Shown: positions 1-8,773, numbered from the stretch's first letter. The stretch: 64,000 nucleotides of DNA from Fibrobacter sp. UBA4223 (GCA_002382975.1 DFTB01000011.1:62001-126000); one strand, 5' to 3'. The notes: generated by a model from the letters alone, not told the origin. Made by a program: numbers and translations.

Positions 1-271
1 CGAACAGTACGGGCGCACACGTCTGACCGGAAGCATGCTGGTGGACTTCAGGGCCGCCCGCCCGGATGTGGAACTTGACGATGTTCGTGCCACGGGGAAC
101 CTGTTCCACGATAGGTACATCTATCTGGATTTTGGCACCGACAGCGAGAAGCTTTTCCACTGCGGGGCATCCTCAAAAGATGCCGGAAACAAAATCACGA
201 CCATCATGCAGCTGGAAGATATCGCAGTGTATCGTCCGCTTTTCGAAAGGCTGTTGCGAGAGGAGGAATAG
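1..271 (+). CDS. C-terminal fragment of a PLD-like/ORF6N-associated protein (partial)
   Basis: The frame is open to the left window edge, so only the last 90 residues or so are present. The visible part holds HDRYIYLD, which fits the H-x-K/R-x4-D half-motif of phospholipase-D-like domains, followed about 10 residues later by FHCGASSKDAG. This pairing is familiar from the C-terminus of ORF6N-type phage-regulator proteins and related PLD-fold proteins. It ends in a leucine-rich helix (YRPLFERLL). The function cannot be fixed without the N-terminus. A DNA-binding regulator or a nuclease-like protein are both possible. The next gene starts about 60 bp downstream on the same strand. Confidence 0.5.
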   Translation, partial: EQYGRTRLTGSMLVDFRAARPDVELDDVRATGNLFHDRYIYLDFGTDSEKLFHCGASSKDAGNKITTIMQLEDIAVYRPLFERLLREEE

Positions 272-329
272 GTCGCCCTCGCCACCCCCTCCCCTTGACA
301 TTCCCCCGCAAATAAGCGATATTAAATGT

Positions 330-1151
330 ATGCAGAATAAAATCAATTATAGAGTATTGAATGTCACCGTGTTCAACGACACGGCGGAACGTTGCCGCAC
401 AAACGCGCGGCTCCGCGAGTCCATCGCGCAGTCAAGGCGGGCGCAGAAATTCACGGGCGAACGCGAGGGCGTCGCTATCGAGAGCCGGAATATCCATGCG
501 GAGCGGGCCAAGGTCATCGTTTCGCAGAAGCGCACGTTCGAGGTGGCGCAGGCGTATGCGGGCACCAGGATCGCGGTGCTCAACTTCGCCTCGGCATCGC
601 ACCCGGGCGGTGGCGTCACGACGGGGGCGGGCGCACAGGAAGAATGCCTCTGCAGGTGTTCCACCCTGTACAGCTGCCTTACCGACCAAAAGATGTGGGA
701 ACTCTTCTACGAGCCGCATCGCCGCAACAGAACCGCATTGCATACCGACGACTGCATCTACACGCCGGGAGTGACCGTGTTCAAGACAGACGTCTCGGCC
801 CCCGAACTGCTGGGCGAAACGGATTGGTACAACGTGGATGTCATCACGTGCGCGGCACCGAACCTGCGCTATGGAGATGTCAGCATTACCGACGAGGCGC
901 TCAAGCAGGTGCACATCAAGCGGCTCCGCCGCATCCTGGATATTGCCATTTTGAACAAAGTAGAAAATATCGTGCTGGGCGCGTTCGGCTGCGGGGCATT
1001 CATGAACGACCCGAAGGTCGTGGCGGCCGCCAACGCCGAGGTTATCAAGGACTACCTTTTCGCCTTCAAGACTATCGAGTTCGCGGTATTCTGCCGCCCC
1101 GGATACGAACAGAACTACAGGGAATTCCGCAATTATCTAGGGTCGGAATAA
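330..1151 (+). CDS. TIGR02452 family microbial PARG-like protein
   Basis: A 273-residue protein of the TIGR02452/DUF2263 family, the bacterial-type poly(ADP-ribose) glycohydrolases with a macro-domain fold. The signature is visible: ASASHPGGGVTTGAGAQEE, i.e. the glycine loop (about residues 93-95) and the catalytic Gln-Glu-Glu (about 103-105). A second glycine loop, LGAFGCGAF, lies near residue 225. These enzymes remove ADP-ribose from proteins. I chose the ATG at 330 because the family domain begins there; the open frame upstream is low-complexity and proline-rich and overlaps the previous gene. It converges on the PL9-like gene with a gap of only about 20 bp. A separate macro-domain deacetylase lies at 8977-9480. 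Confidence 0.85.
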   Translation: MQNKINYRVLNVTVFNDTAERCRTNARLRESIAQSRRAQKFTGEREGVAIESRNIHAERAKVIVSQKRTFEVAQAYAGTRIAVLNFASASHPGGGVTTGAGAQEECLCRCSTLYSCLTDQKMWELFYEPHRRNRTALHTDDCIYTPGVTVFKTDVSAPELLGETDWYNVDVITCAAPNLRYGDVSITDEALKQVHIKRLRRILDIAILNKVENIVLGAFGCGAFMNDPKVVAAANAEVIKDYLFAFKTIEFAVFCRPGYEQNYREFRNYLGSE

Positions 1152-1172
1152 CCGACCCTATAACAGCGCCCC

Positions 1173-2993
1173 CTACCTCACCCGTACTTTTCGGATTTCA
1201 CTGCCATAGCGTATGATATAAGTGCCGGGGGTCCTGAATTTTGCGCGGAGCATACCTGCGAGGGCGCCGTCGCGGTAAATTCCGTCGCGGTCGGCAAAAT
1301 CGCCACCATTAATTTGTTCAAACTTCAAGTTTCCGAGAAGGCGGCCCTGTAGGTCGAAAACAATCGCGGCGCCACGGGTGGCGTGCAGCCCAGGTAAATA
1401 CCCGTTGCGGGGCATGGCGATAGAGGCAGCGCTTTCTGCGGAACTTGAAGACCCGACGACAGAGCCACTAGATTCCGGGTCAAGCCCGGAATGACGTGAC
1501 GAGCTGCTCAGCCCGGCGACTGAACTACTTGAAAGCCCGTATTCGAACGCGCCGAGGTCAGGCGCTTCGCCCACAAACGGGAATCCCAAATCTTCGCCCT
1601 TGTCGATGGCGCGGCTCCCCTTCTTGAGTTTCAAGAAGCCCACGTCGGGCAAACTGCCGTCGGCGTTACGCGGGCCCAATATTCCCGCGATGGTCGAAAG
1701 GTCCTTGCCGGTCACGGTCATGCTCGGGTCATCGAGACTCTCAAAATCATCTTCTGTCAAATCCAGTTTCAGGTTCCATGTGTTGTTCTCGCCGGCGGGG
1801 CATTCCACATAACGGTCGATGTTCTGGCTCGGTATATACTCCCAGCACTCCCCGACTTGCGAATTCTTGTTCGGGAAGGCGATGTTGTTCTTGAGCACGT
1901 GCGCGTTATCGCCGGTGAGGGGCGCCACCTCGGCAATGCGGTTCCCTTCGGAATCGAAGAGCGTCGATGCCATGGCAAATTCGCGGTCCTTGTTCATGTA
2001 CGACGTGTTGTTGAGCCACTTGCTGCCCACGCCGGTGTAATTCGCGTAAAAGCCCGTCGCCTTGTTTTTCCAGGCGGCGCAGAACTTGATGGTATGCTGC
2101 CCGCCGCCGAGGGTGCTTTCGCCCATCTTGATGCCGTGACCGTTGCCGTTCTTCGGGTCGCCGCGCCCGTAATCGCTGTAGCCGTTCCCCATGGCGTAGC
2201 AGTTCTCCAGCACCACGGGGAATTCCTGGTTGATGAAGTCGAAACCGTCGTCGCTGTTCCACCAGGCGCGGCACCCGATAAACTTCGTGGTATCGCCCTC
2301 GCCAGGTTTCTGGTAGTGCGCACCAAAGCCGTCGGCGTTCTCGCCGTCGCCCTGCCAGCCCAAAGGATCGTAGTTGTCGTGGGCGTCGCAGTTCAAGAAT
2401 ATGTGCCCGCCGCCATCTGGCGCGCCGTCGTTCGCGAAGAATCCGGGACCCGCATTATGGTGGCTGTCAATCTGCTCCAAAAAGATGTGCTTGCTCGCGT
2501 ACAGGAAAACTCCGGAATTGGAATTGTGCTTCATGGGCGTGTTGCGGACGTCGAAACCTTTCAGGTGTAAAAACTTCGCCGAAATCACGATGGGCGAAGT
2601 ATACATCGCCCCTTCGGGTGTGCCGTCGCTGTGTTCCCCGCCAGCAGCCACGGGGAGGTTCGCGCCGTCAAAAATCGGACGCTCGCCCGGATAGGCCAGG
2701 TAATGGATGCGGTTGTCGTCGCTCGTGCCGCTTGCCGTCAAGACTATTGCCGCAGTCATCTTGTACCGCGCGAAAAAGACCGTATCGCGCAGGTCGTAGA
2801 TGCCGCCGCGAATCCAGACGGTATCGCCCGCGTGCACCACCTTGTTCGCCTTGTTGAGCGTGGCGAAGGGCTTGTCCTTGGAACCTGCGTTGGCGTCGTT
2901 GCCGTCGGTGGCCACGTAGTAAACGGCACCGAACACCTGCACCGCCGCCATGGCGATTCCCGCCATCAATAAGAATCTTGCTCCCATATACAC
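1173..2993 (-). CDS. Secreted PL9-like pectate lyase with Ser-rich linker and C-terminal domain
   Basis: 606 residues with an N-terminal signal peptide (MYMGARFLLMAGIAMAAVQV). A right-handed parallel beta-helix follows (VYYVATDGNDANAG, TVWIRGGIY). Two family-9 pectate lyase landmarks are visible: NSDDGFDFI, which matches the Ca-binding Asp cluster, and GHGIKMG, which matches the catalytic Lys strand. The enzyme should cleave polygalacturonate by beta-elimination outside the cell. After about residue 485 comes a Ser-rich linker and then a C-terminal module (FDLQGRLLG ... KVRVR) that resembles sorting or anchoring tails of Fibrobacter surface enzymes; this role is inferred. The linker contains SGLDPES, the translation of a REP-like palindrome inserted in the gene (1472-1492). 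Confidence 0.85.
   Translation of the reverse strand: MYMGARFLLMAGIAMAAVQVFGAVYYVATDGNDANAGSKDKPFATLNKANKVVHAGDTVWIRGGIYDLRDTVFFARYKMTAAIVLTASGTSDDNRIHYLAYPGERPIFDGANLPVAAGGEHSDGTPEGAMYTSPIVISAKFLHLKGFDVRNTPMKHNSNSGVFLYASKHIFLEQIDSHHNAGPGFFANDGAPDGGGHIFLNCDAHDNYDPLGWQGDGENADGFGAHYQKPGEGDTTKFIGCRAWWNSDDGFDFINQEFPVVLENCYAMGNGYSDYGRGDPKNGNGHGIKMGESTLGGGQHTIKFCAAWKNKATGFYANYTGVGSKWLNNTSYMNKDREFAMASTLFDSEGNRIAEVAPLTGDNAHVLKNNIAFPNKNSQVGECWEYIPSQNIDRYVECPAGENNTWNLKLDLTEDDFESLDDPSMTVTGKDLSTIAGILGPRNADGSLPDVGFLKLKKGSRAIDKGEDLGFPFVGEAPDLGAFEYGLSSSSVAGLSSSSRHSGLDPESSGSVVGSSSSAESAASIAMPRNGYLPGLHATRGAAIVFDLQGRLLGNLKFEQINGGDFADRDGIYRDGALAGMLRAKFRTPGTYIIRYGSEIRKVRVR
1472..1492. repeat. REP-like palindrome inside the PL9-like gene
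   Basis: Perfect 8-bp arms (ATTCCGGG / CCCGGAAT) around a 5-bp loop, followed by GACG. It belongs to the GTCATTCCGG-type intergenic palindromes seen elsewhere in the window, but here it lies in a reading frame and encodes part of the Ser-rich linker. Confidence 0.8.
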
Positions 2994-3043
2994 CTCGAAC
3001 AGGTATTTTTAATATACACTATTTTCGGAGTATTGGGTACAAA

Positions 3044-3529
3044 TTATTTGAAAATAGCCTCGATATCGGCGCGGCTCAGGTAGGTCCGCTCGTTTAGGGC
3101 CTGCGCAATCTTGCAGAGCTGCGTCTGGCAAGCCATCAGGATGTTGTAATCCTGCTCGACCACGTTCGTCTCGGCCAGCTGAAAGTAGTAGCACGCCGCC
3201 TGGAACTTCTGGTAATCCGGATCGCTCTTGTAGAGTTCCATGGGCAGTTCCTTCATGATGGTATCGAGGTCGCACTTGAAATCCTTGCGCACCAAAAATT
3301 CCGCGATGTGCCCCGCCATCGCGATATGCGCGTCGCCCTCGAGTTCCGTACCCGCGATGTGCGTGGTGCCCGGTTGCTCCTTGGAATTGTTCATCTTCAC
3401 GTAATCCAGCGGGCGCTTGAATAAAAACGCGACAAGCGCGTGGCCCGCCTCGTGATTGCACAACTTCTTGAATTCTTCTTCCCCGAAAAACTCTACCAGC
3501 GATTCACGCGTCAAGACTTGTTCCGGCAT
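3044..3529 (-). CDS. Stand-alone M41 (FtsH-type) peptidase-like domain
   Basis: 161 residues. The zinc-protease motif HEAGHALVAF lies near residues 26-35, as in the FtsH M41 peptidase domain. There is no AAA ATPase module and no transmembrane segment, so this is a small soluble protein with only the peptidase-like core. A later acidic/His segment (GDAHIAMAGHIAEFL) may supply further ligands. The start at 3529 was chosen over an upstream in-frame ATG because AAAGGAG lies at the right distance before MPEQVLTRES, and the upstream extension is basic and unlike a protein N-terminus. The substrate is unknown. It is divergent from the pseudogene at 3712. Confidence 0.65.
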   Translation of the reverse strand: MPEQVLTRESLVEFFGEEEFKKLCNHEAGHALVAFLFKRPLDYVKMNNSKEQPGTTHIAGTELEGDAHIAMAGHIAEFLVRKDFKCDLDTIMKELPMELYKSDPDYQKFQAACYYFQLAETNVVEQDYNILMACQTQLCKIAQALNERTYLSRADIEAIFK

Positions 3530-3711
3530 TGCGAAACTCCTTTTTTTTGCCGGATAAAATATATGAAAAAACTCCCCTACTCCAGGTACCATACCGTTTC
3601 GACAGTATCTCCGTTTTTTTAGCGGGCATCCTTCACGGCAGACTCCAAAATCTGGAGTTTCACGTCGTGCACGTCCTTTTTTGATTATCTTTAATGAAAA
3701 AGGAGCCAAGT

Positions 3712-4269
3712 ATGCGCAAGAATCTCGGAATCAAGACCTACCTTTACCCCCAACCCACGCTGGTCATTGCCACCTACAACGAAGACGGCACTCCCAATGC
3801 CATGGTGGCGGCCTGGGGTAGCGTAAGCGACACCAACCAGGTGGCAATTTACGTTGCGCACAGCCACTAGACCATGCAGAACATCCTTGAGCGCAAGGCC
3901 TTTACGGTGAGCATGGCCAACGAAAAGAATATCAAGGCTATCGATTACCTGGGCGTAACCTCCGGCAACAAGGTCGCAAACAAATTCAAAAAATCAGGAC
4001 TTACCGCCATCAGGAGCGAAAACGTAGATGCCCCGCTGATTGCGGAACTCCCTCTCGCCCTGGAATGCAAACTCGTGAGTTACGACGAAAAGACGGAATT
4101 GCTTCTCGGAGAAATCGTAAACGTGACTGCCGACGATTCGGTGCTCGACGAAAACGGCAAGCTTTCCGTCGAAAAACTCGCCCCTGTTTGCTACGATTCC
4201 GCAGGCCACGGCTACTACGTGATGGAACGCCGTGTAGGTAACGCCTTCAGCGACGGCAAAACGCTTTAG
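3712..4269 (+). pseudogene. Flavin-reductase-like/FMN-binding split-barrel protein, broken by an in-frame TAG
   Basis: Read through one stop, this is a 185-residue protein starting MRKNLGIKTYLYPQPTLVIA and ending GNAFSDGKTL. It resembles flavin reductase-like FMN-binding proteins (TYNEDGTPNAMVAAWG; VAIYVAHSH; TMQNILERKAFTVSMAN). The TAG at 3868-3870 falls where family members commonly have Lys (HSHKT), so a single AAG to TAG change would explain it. The frame stays open on both sides, and a good ribosome site (AAGGAG) precedes 3712. An internal ATG at 3874 could only give a truncated product lacking the N-terminal flavin-binding strands. A sequencing error or a recent nonsense mutation both fit. 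Confidence 0.75.
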
Positions 4270-4306
4270 GGAGAGAAACGCCTAACGGACTGCAAACAAG
4301 TTCAGG

Positions 4307-5671
4307 TTATTCCTGTTTAGCCGATTCTTCTGCAGCCTCTTCGCCATGATGCGCCTTCGACACGAGGCTCATGTAGATGGTACCGAGAATCGCCGCACTG
4401 AAGCTGCCCAGCAAAATGCCGAGCTTTGCAGAATCCTGACGATCACCTACATCAAAGGCAAGGCCCGCCACAAACAGCGCCATGGTAAAGCCGATACCCG
4501 CCAGCATGCCGCCACCCCACAGAATCTTCCAGGAGTAGCTGGGCTTCTTGGAAATGCCAATCTTTACGGAGAGCAGGCTGAACAGGAAAATACCGATAGG
4601 CTTGCCAAACACGAGGGCCAAGGCCACCGCACCCATCACGGGGACTTCCACGCCGCCCAGCTTGATTTCTACGCCGGCGTTGCTCAGGGCGAACAGCGGC
4701 ATGATAAAGAAGTTCACCCAGGGCACCAGGGGCTTGAACAAGCGCTCCTGCATGGAAATGCTCTCGCGGGCACCCTGCTTGAGCATGGTAAATACTTCGT
4801 ATTGCTCATTACGGTCCTTCGTTTCGCCAGAAAGCTTGCCGCCAATGCTCCCGGCAAACTGGGCCAGCTTGCCCTTGGCAAGAACTGCCTTCGCAGGCAC
4901 AGAAAGCCCTAGCAGCACACCCGCGATGGTCGGGTGCACGCCGCTCTTGACAAAGAATGCCCAGACCGCAACGCCGATTACGACAAACAGTAGCATATTG
5001 CGGACCCCAATGCGGAAGAACACGTTGATTAGGGCCAGCAGGGCAAAGCCCAAGCCCAGAGCCGCAAAGTCGATTCCGTCACCGCTGGGGTAACCGATAG
5101 CAATCACAAGGATGGCACCGATATCGTCGGCAATAGCGAGAGTCAAAATCATCACGCGCAAAGCATGGGGCACCTTCTTGCCGAGAATCGCCATACAGCC
5201 TACCACGAAGGCGATATCGGTAGCCGTCGGGATTCCCCATCCGTGTCCGGCCCCTGCAGGGCAAAGGGCCAGGTAAATCAATGCAGGGAACAGCATGCCG
5301 CCCGCCGCAGCAATGATGGGCAGGCTCGCCGCCTTCGGGTCGTGCAGTTCACCGTAGGCAATCTCCCCCTTCACCTCGAGACCGATGTTGAAGAAGAAGA
5401 TGGTCATCAGCGCATCGTTGATGAACCAGTGCAAGTCCGCAGCGCCCACCCAGCTACCGATGGTCAGGGCAAAAGGCAAATGCCAAACGTGGTGGTAACT
5501 CTCCGGGCTCAGGTTCGCCCACAAAAGCGCCGCAACCGTCATGATGATAAGGACGATACCGCCCGTGGTTTCCACCTTCATCAGGCGTTCCATGGGCGTG
5601 ATGATTTTCCGGATAGGGGTATCCGGGAACAATTCCTCAATCTTATCGCTGCTTGTTACTTTTGCGGACAT
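4307..5671 (-). CDS. nhaA: Na+/H+ antiporter NhaA
   Basis: 454 residues with about 11-12 membrane helices. The N-terminus (RKIITPMERLMKVETTGGI) and the ion-binding aspartate pair in LTLAIADDIGAILVIAIGY are diagnostic for NhaA. GIPTATDIAFVVG and HPTIAGVLLGLSVP are further family blocks. It exports Na+ in exchange for protons at the inner membrane. It is somewhat longer than the E. coli protein, with a charged C-terminal tail (HHGEEAAEESAKQE). It follows prs on the same strand after about 25 bp, so the two may be co-transcribed. Confidence 0.95.
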   Translation of the reverse strand: MSAKVTSSDKIEELFPDTPIRKIITPMERLMKVETTGGIVLIIMTVAALLWANLSPESYHHVWHLPFALTIGSWVGAADLHWFINDALMTIFFFNIGLEVKGEIAYGELHDPKAASLPIIAAAGGMLFPALIYLALCPAGAGHGWGIPTATDIAFVVGCMAILGKKVPHALRVMILTLAIADDIGAILVIAIGYPSGDGIDFAALGLGFALLALINVFFRIGVRNMLLFVVIGVAVWAFFVKSGVHPTIAGVLLGLSVPAKAVLAKGKLAQFAGSIGGKLSGETKDRNEQYEVFTMLKQGARESISMQERLFKPLVPWVNFFIMPLFALSNAGVEIKLGGVEVPVMGAVALALVFGKPIGIFLFSLLSVKIGISKKPSYSWKILWGGGMLAGIGFTMALFVAGLAFDVGDRQDSAKLGILLGSFSAAILGTIYMSLVSKAHHGEEAAEESAKQE

Positions 5672-5696
5672 AAATACCTATGAGCCGTTGAATGGA

Positions 5697-6866
5697 TTAA
5701 AAGAACTGGGGCGGCCAACGGGGGTTCTTGGAGGACATGTCGATCTTGTAGAAGTCCTTCTCAAAACGTCCGTCGTCCAGGCCGTACATCTGCATCACGT
5801 GGCGGGCAATCCACTTGCCGAGCTTCATCACGGTGAGCTTCTTGCGGAGGCGGCCCTGGCAGTCGCGGTTCATGATGTCGGGCAGAGTAGACGTGGTAAG
5901 GATTTCGTCGATGGCCGGGCTGTTCAGCTTTTCGCGGGCCTCGGGGCTCGTGTGGAAGTGGGTCACACCGAAGCACACGCGGTTGGGATTTCCCTTCTTG
6001 ATGTGTTCGCAGCACTGCACGATCGTTGTACCGGTGCGGACCATGTCGTCGAACACGATAACGTCCTTGCCCTGGATTTCCTCGATGCTGATGTCGGAGA
6101 GTTCCGGGTTGAAGGTCATGGAAATTTCACGTTCGCCGGTACGGACCTTGTCCATCACCACGCGCTTGCATTCGGGCAGGTCCAGCGCTTCGTAGACGGC
6201 GTTCATGAACGGGCGTGCGCCCTTGTCCGGAGAGACGATCACCAGGTTGTTACCGTCCTTGCCGGTCTGAACAAAGTTGCTGTTCTTGATGTAGTGGGCG
6301 TAGACGTCCGTCGGGATGAGGTTATGGAAATTGTCCTTGCCGAAGATGTCGGCAAAAAGGTTCTGCACCTTCACGCTGTGGTTGTGTACCGTCACCACGG
6401 CATCGACGCCGGACTTCTTCAGGAGCTCCGCATAGAGAAGGCTCGTGAAGGCCTGGCCGTCGAACTTCTTGAGGTCAATATCCGGGCGGTCCTTTTCCAG
6501 TTCGCCTACGCGGTGGGGGCCGCGGTCCTGGGCGCTGTAGAACAGGTCCGGCTCGACCAAGACAACCTGTTCGGCGCCGTTGTCCTTGGCGGCACGGGCC
6601 AAAATGCAGTTACGCATGGCGTAGTCGTTACGGCTGCGTTCATGGTTCGAGACCGAGCAAATCAAGACAATCTTGCCTTCCAGGCGGCGGCCGATATGTT
6701 CCATATCGTCCACGTCCAGGCCGTAGCGGGGGCAGAATTCGGAGTTTGCAAAGGTCTTCAGGGAGACCACGTCGGAAATATCTTCACGGAGACCGATGTA
6801 CTGGGCCATGTCGATGGCAAAGGGGTCGTCGGTGAAGTTGCCGGTCACGATAAAACGATCAGACAT
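5697..6866 (-). CDS. prs: Ribose-phosphate pyrophosphokinase
   Basis: 389 residues. It makes PRPP from ribose-5-phosphate and ATP for nucleotide, His and Trp synthesis. The PRPP-binding loop VIVFDDMVRTGTTIV is clear, as are the conserved VSPDKGARPF and the metal-binding VTVHNHSVKVQNLF in the position of the usual D-x-H-x3-Q-x2-F block. The protein is longer than the classical 315-residue enzyme and more divergent, resembling a longer subtype. I used the ATG at 6866 (MSDRFIVTGNF) rather than an ATG 10 codons upstream, because the family fold begins there. No strong Shine-Dalgarno sequence is visible. Confidence 0.88.
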   Translation of the reverse strand: MSDRFIVTGNFTDDPFAIDMAQYIGLREDISDVVSLKTFANSEFCPRYGLDVDDMEHIGRRLEGKIVLICSVSNHERSRNDYAMRNCILARAAKDNGAEQVVLVEPDLFYSAQDRGPHRVGELEKDRPDIDLKKFDGQAFTSLLYAELLKKSGVDAVVTVHNHSVKVQNLFADIFGKDNFHNLIPTDVYAHYIKNSNFVQTGKDGNNLVIVSPDKGARPFMNAVYEALDLPECKRVVMDKVRTGEREISMTFNPELSDISIEEIQGKDVIVFDDMVRTGTTIVQCCEHIKKGNPNRVCFGVTHFHTSPEAREKLNSPAIDEILTTSTLPDIMNRDCQGRLRKKLTVMKLGKWIARHVMQMYGLDDGRFEKDFYKIDMSSKNPRWPPQFF

Positions 6867-6919
6867 AATTACGCCTTGATGTTGGAGTTGATGCATTGGG
6901 TAGTGGAAATATAAAATTT

Positions 6920-7855
6920 TTAGAACCTTCTCACTACAAGGATTTCAAAAGCGGACACGAATTTCTCCTCGAGATGCTCGCCAAAGGCAATGAGGGAATA
7001 CCCGCACTTGAGGACCACGTTCCACGACCAACTTTCGCCGATGTAGCCCAGGGCAGTTTTCATGTCGGCTTCGGGCAACAGCAGGTTCCCGTCGTCGGCG
7101 TGCTCGCGACCGTAGGCCACACCCACAACGCCCCAGAGGTTCCAGAAATACCCGTTGCCGTAGACAAAGGTGTAGGTGTATCCCATGTCTCCCCAAAAGC
7201 TGGTAATATCCCGCTTGTTATCTTCGTAGCCCAGTACGCCGTCGTTGTCCTCGGCGTAATTGTGCTGCAGGCGCCCGCCGATAACCATGCTCCCCGCCGA
7301 ACTTTTCTGGCGGCGGTCCAGAAAGTAGGCGCTCCTGGGGGCAAACCTTCCGTTTGCCGTGGCCATCCAGAGTATGGAAAAATACACATCGAACACCGTC
7401 AGGTCTATAAAGCTGTCATCGTCGCCGTCTTCCAGGTTCTGGGCAAAGCCGCTGTAATAGCGAACTTTGGCGGTAAGCCACCAGTCCCCCGGAAAAAGGT
7501 CCAGGCCCGTCTCGAAGGTCTTGGAGTCGGAATGGCCGTTGCTGGTGGTAAAGGGGAGGCCGTACTTGAAGTCGAAGGAAATATCCCAGGAAGTGCCGAA
7601 CAGGGTAAACAGGCTGTCGTAGCCAAACCCGATACCTACATCTACAGGCCGGTTAGACGAGAGGGGCTCGTCACCGTAGGCGGTGTTCTTGATCATCATG
7701 AAGTTGTAGTCGCACAAAAAGCGGAGCGAAATCCGCTCCCGGAATTTCGAGACGGCCGGCTCATCGGGTTCCTGCGGTTCGGCACTGGCAGGTGCCGAAA
7801 AGACGGTACACGCCAGGAGCAGGAGCGGCAAAATTCTTGTCAAAAAAAGCTTCAT
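6920..7855 (-). CDS. Predicted outer membrane beta-barrel protein
   Basis: 311 residues with a signal peptide (MKLFLTRILPLLLLACTVFSAPASA). The mature part has many alternating aromatic strands ending in an aromatic residue (FEILVVRRF), typical of an outer membrane barrel. It may belong to the DUF4421 group, but I cannot confirm this. No catalytic motif is visible. It is transcribed away from the AT-rich parS/DnaA-box region that lies immediately upstream. Confidence 0.6.
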   Translation of the reverse strand: MKLFLTRILPLLLLACTVFSAPASAEPQEPDEPAVSKFRERISLRFLCDYNFMMIKNTAYGDEPLSSNRPVDVGIGFGYDSLFTLFGTSWDISFDFKYGLPFTTSNGHSDSKTFETGLDLFPGDWWLTAKVRYYSGFAQNLEDGDDDSFIDLTVFDVYFSILWMATANGRFAPRSAYFLDRRQKSSAGSMVIGGRLQHNYAEDNDGVLGYEDNKRDITSFWGDMGYTYTFVYGNGYFWNLWGVVGVAYGREHADDGNLLLPEADMKTALGYIGESWSWNVVLKCGYSLIAFGEHLEEKFVSAFEILVVRRF

Positions 7856-8039
7856 CGGAGGCCTACGGGCACAAATATAGAAGTATAAAATCTATCAACA
7901 AGGCATCATCGAGTCATTTTTCTTGGTCTTTGCCTGCCTTGTCGTGTGTTTATATATTGTTAATTATATGTTATTTAATTGTGATGGCGTTTTACGGGTT
8001 AATTTCCAATTCAAACAGATTATTCACAAAATCCATATT

Positions 8040-8055
8040 TGTTTCACGTGAAACA
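8040..8055. promoter_or_regulatory. parS site (perfect)
   Basis: TGTTTCACGTGAAACA, a perfect 16-bp palindrome identical to the classical chromosomal ParB-binding consensus. It sits amid the DnaA-box-like cluster about 5 kb from parB. Confidence 0.92.
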
Positions 8056-8123
8056 TTTGTTTTGGCAGTCAAATTATCCCCATTTGTGGAAAACCTGTGG
8101 GATATTATTCATATTCTATTCAC

Positions 8124-8160
8124 AAAAAGAATGGTCCGGCTACTTTGCCAGACCATTTTG
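8124..8160 (-). terminator. Rho-independent terminator-like hairpin downstream of the PNPOx gene
   Basis: Stem AATGGTC (8130-8136) / GACCATT (8151-8157), extended by inner GG/CC pairs. An A-run lies to the left, which becomes a U-run on the minus strand, and a T-rich stretch lies to the right. Confidence 0.5.
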
Positions 8161-8257
8161 TTTATATTTTGTTTAGAAATTTTATCAACATTCCGCTTCA
8201 TTTTCCGACAATTATCCGCCGAAAAATTAGGAACGCGAAATTCAGAAAAATCCAAAC

Positions 8258-8656
8258 TTAAAATTTCACGGTGCGAGGAGCTTCCGTAAAACTGTAAAAC
8301 GTGGCAGTCGCATCCTTGAAGTAGAGGGTCTCGGTATTGTCGTCATCGGGGGAATACATGGACTTGAGTTCCGGGTAGTGTTCCAGCATGTCCACCTTCG
8401 GTTCACGACGGTCATCGCGGACCAGGGTACCGGCAACGCGGATCCACTTGGAACCGGTCTTGTCCATGGCACAGATTTCCACCTTGCCGTTTTTCTGGAT
8501 CTGCTTGGAGCAGTCCTTGGACTTGCCCGTCTGGATATAGAGCTTGCCCTCGAAAATGTTGACGGTGCCAAACGGGCGGACGCGGGGTTGATCATTATCT
8601 ACCGTCGCCAAAAAGTAGGCGCCGGCATCCTTGAGAAATTTTACGACTTCTTCCAT
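8258..8656 (-). CDS. Pyridoxamine 5'-phosphate oxidase family (FMN-binding split-barrel) protein
   Basis: 132 residues. The family pattern is clear: FLATVDNDQPRVRPFGTVN, LYIQTGKSKDCSKQIQKN, VEICAMD and WIRVAGTLVRDD. These small proteins usually bind FMN, F420 or heme; the substrate cannot be told from sequence. The start codon is touched directly by a 7-bp repeat array, so no Shine-Dalgarno sequence is visible upstream (sense: AAACCTAAAACCTAACT then ATG). It lies downstream of the macro-domain gene on the same strand, separated by about 320 bp of repeats. Confidence 0.85.
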   Translation of the reverse strand: MEEVVKFLKDAGAYFLATVDNDQPRVRPFGTVNIFEGKLYIQTGKSKDCSKQIQKNGKVEICAMDKTGSKWIRVAGTLVRDDRREPKVDMLEHYPELKSMYSPDDDNTETLYFKDATATFYSFTEAPRTVKF

Positions 8657-8659
8657 AGT

Positions 8660-8757
8660 TAGGTTTTAGGTTTTAGGTTGTAGGTTGTAGGTTGTAGGGG
8701 TTAGGATCTAGGATTTAGGGGGTAGGGGTTAGGTTGTAGGCTATAGGTATTAGGGGT
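8660..8757 (+). repeat. 7-bp-periodic array, 14 units of TAGGNNN
   Basis: Fourteen consecutive heptamers in perfect phase from 8660 to 8757 (thirteen start TAGG with variable last three bases: TTT, TTG, GGT, ATC, ATT, GGG, CTA, TAT). It begins 3 bp upstream of the PNPOx start codon. This is the longest array in the window. Confidence 0.9.
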
Positions 8758-8773
8758 GCGGGTCTTAAACATT

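Larger units (their letters stand above)
7856..8257. other. Candidate replication-origin region: AT-rich, DnaA-box-like cluster with a parS site
   Basis: A 402-bp intergenic region. DnaA-box-like 9-mers: TTATTCACA (8020-8028), TTATCCCCA (8074-8082), TGTGGAAAA (8085-8093, reverse), TGTGGGATA (8096-8104, reverse) and CTATTCACA (8116-8124). All lie within 105 bp and surround a perfect parS. Flanks are rich in A/T (TTTATATATTGTTAATTATATG). The coding-strand switch at about 11 kb and the parAB genes nearby support an origin close by. dnaA is not in the window, so assignment stays inferential. A second candidate lies at 11452-11626. Confidence 0.45.
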
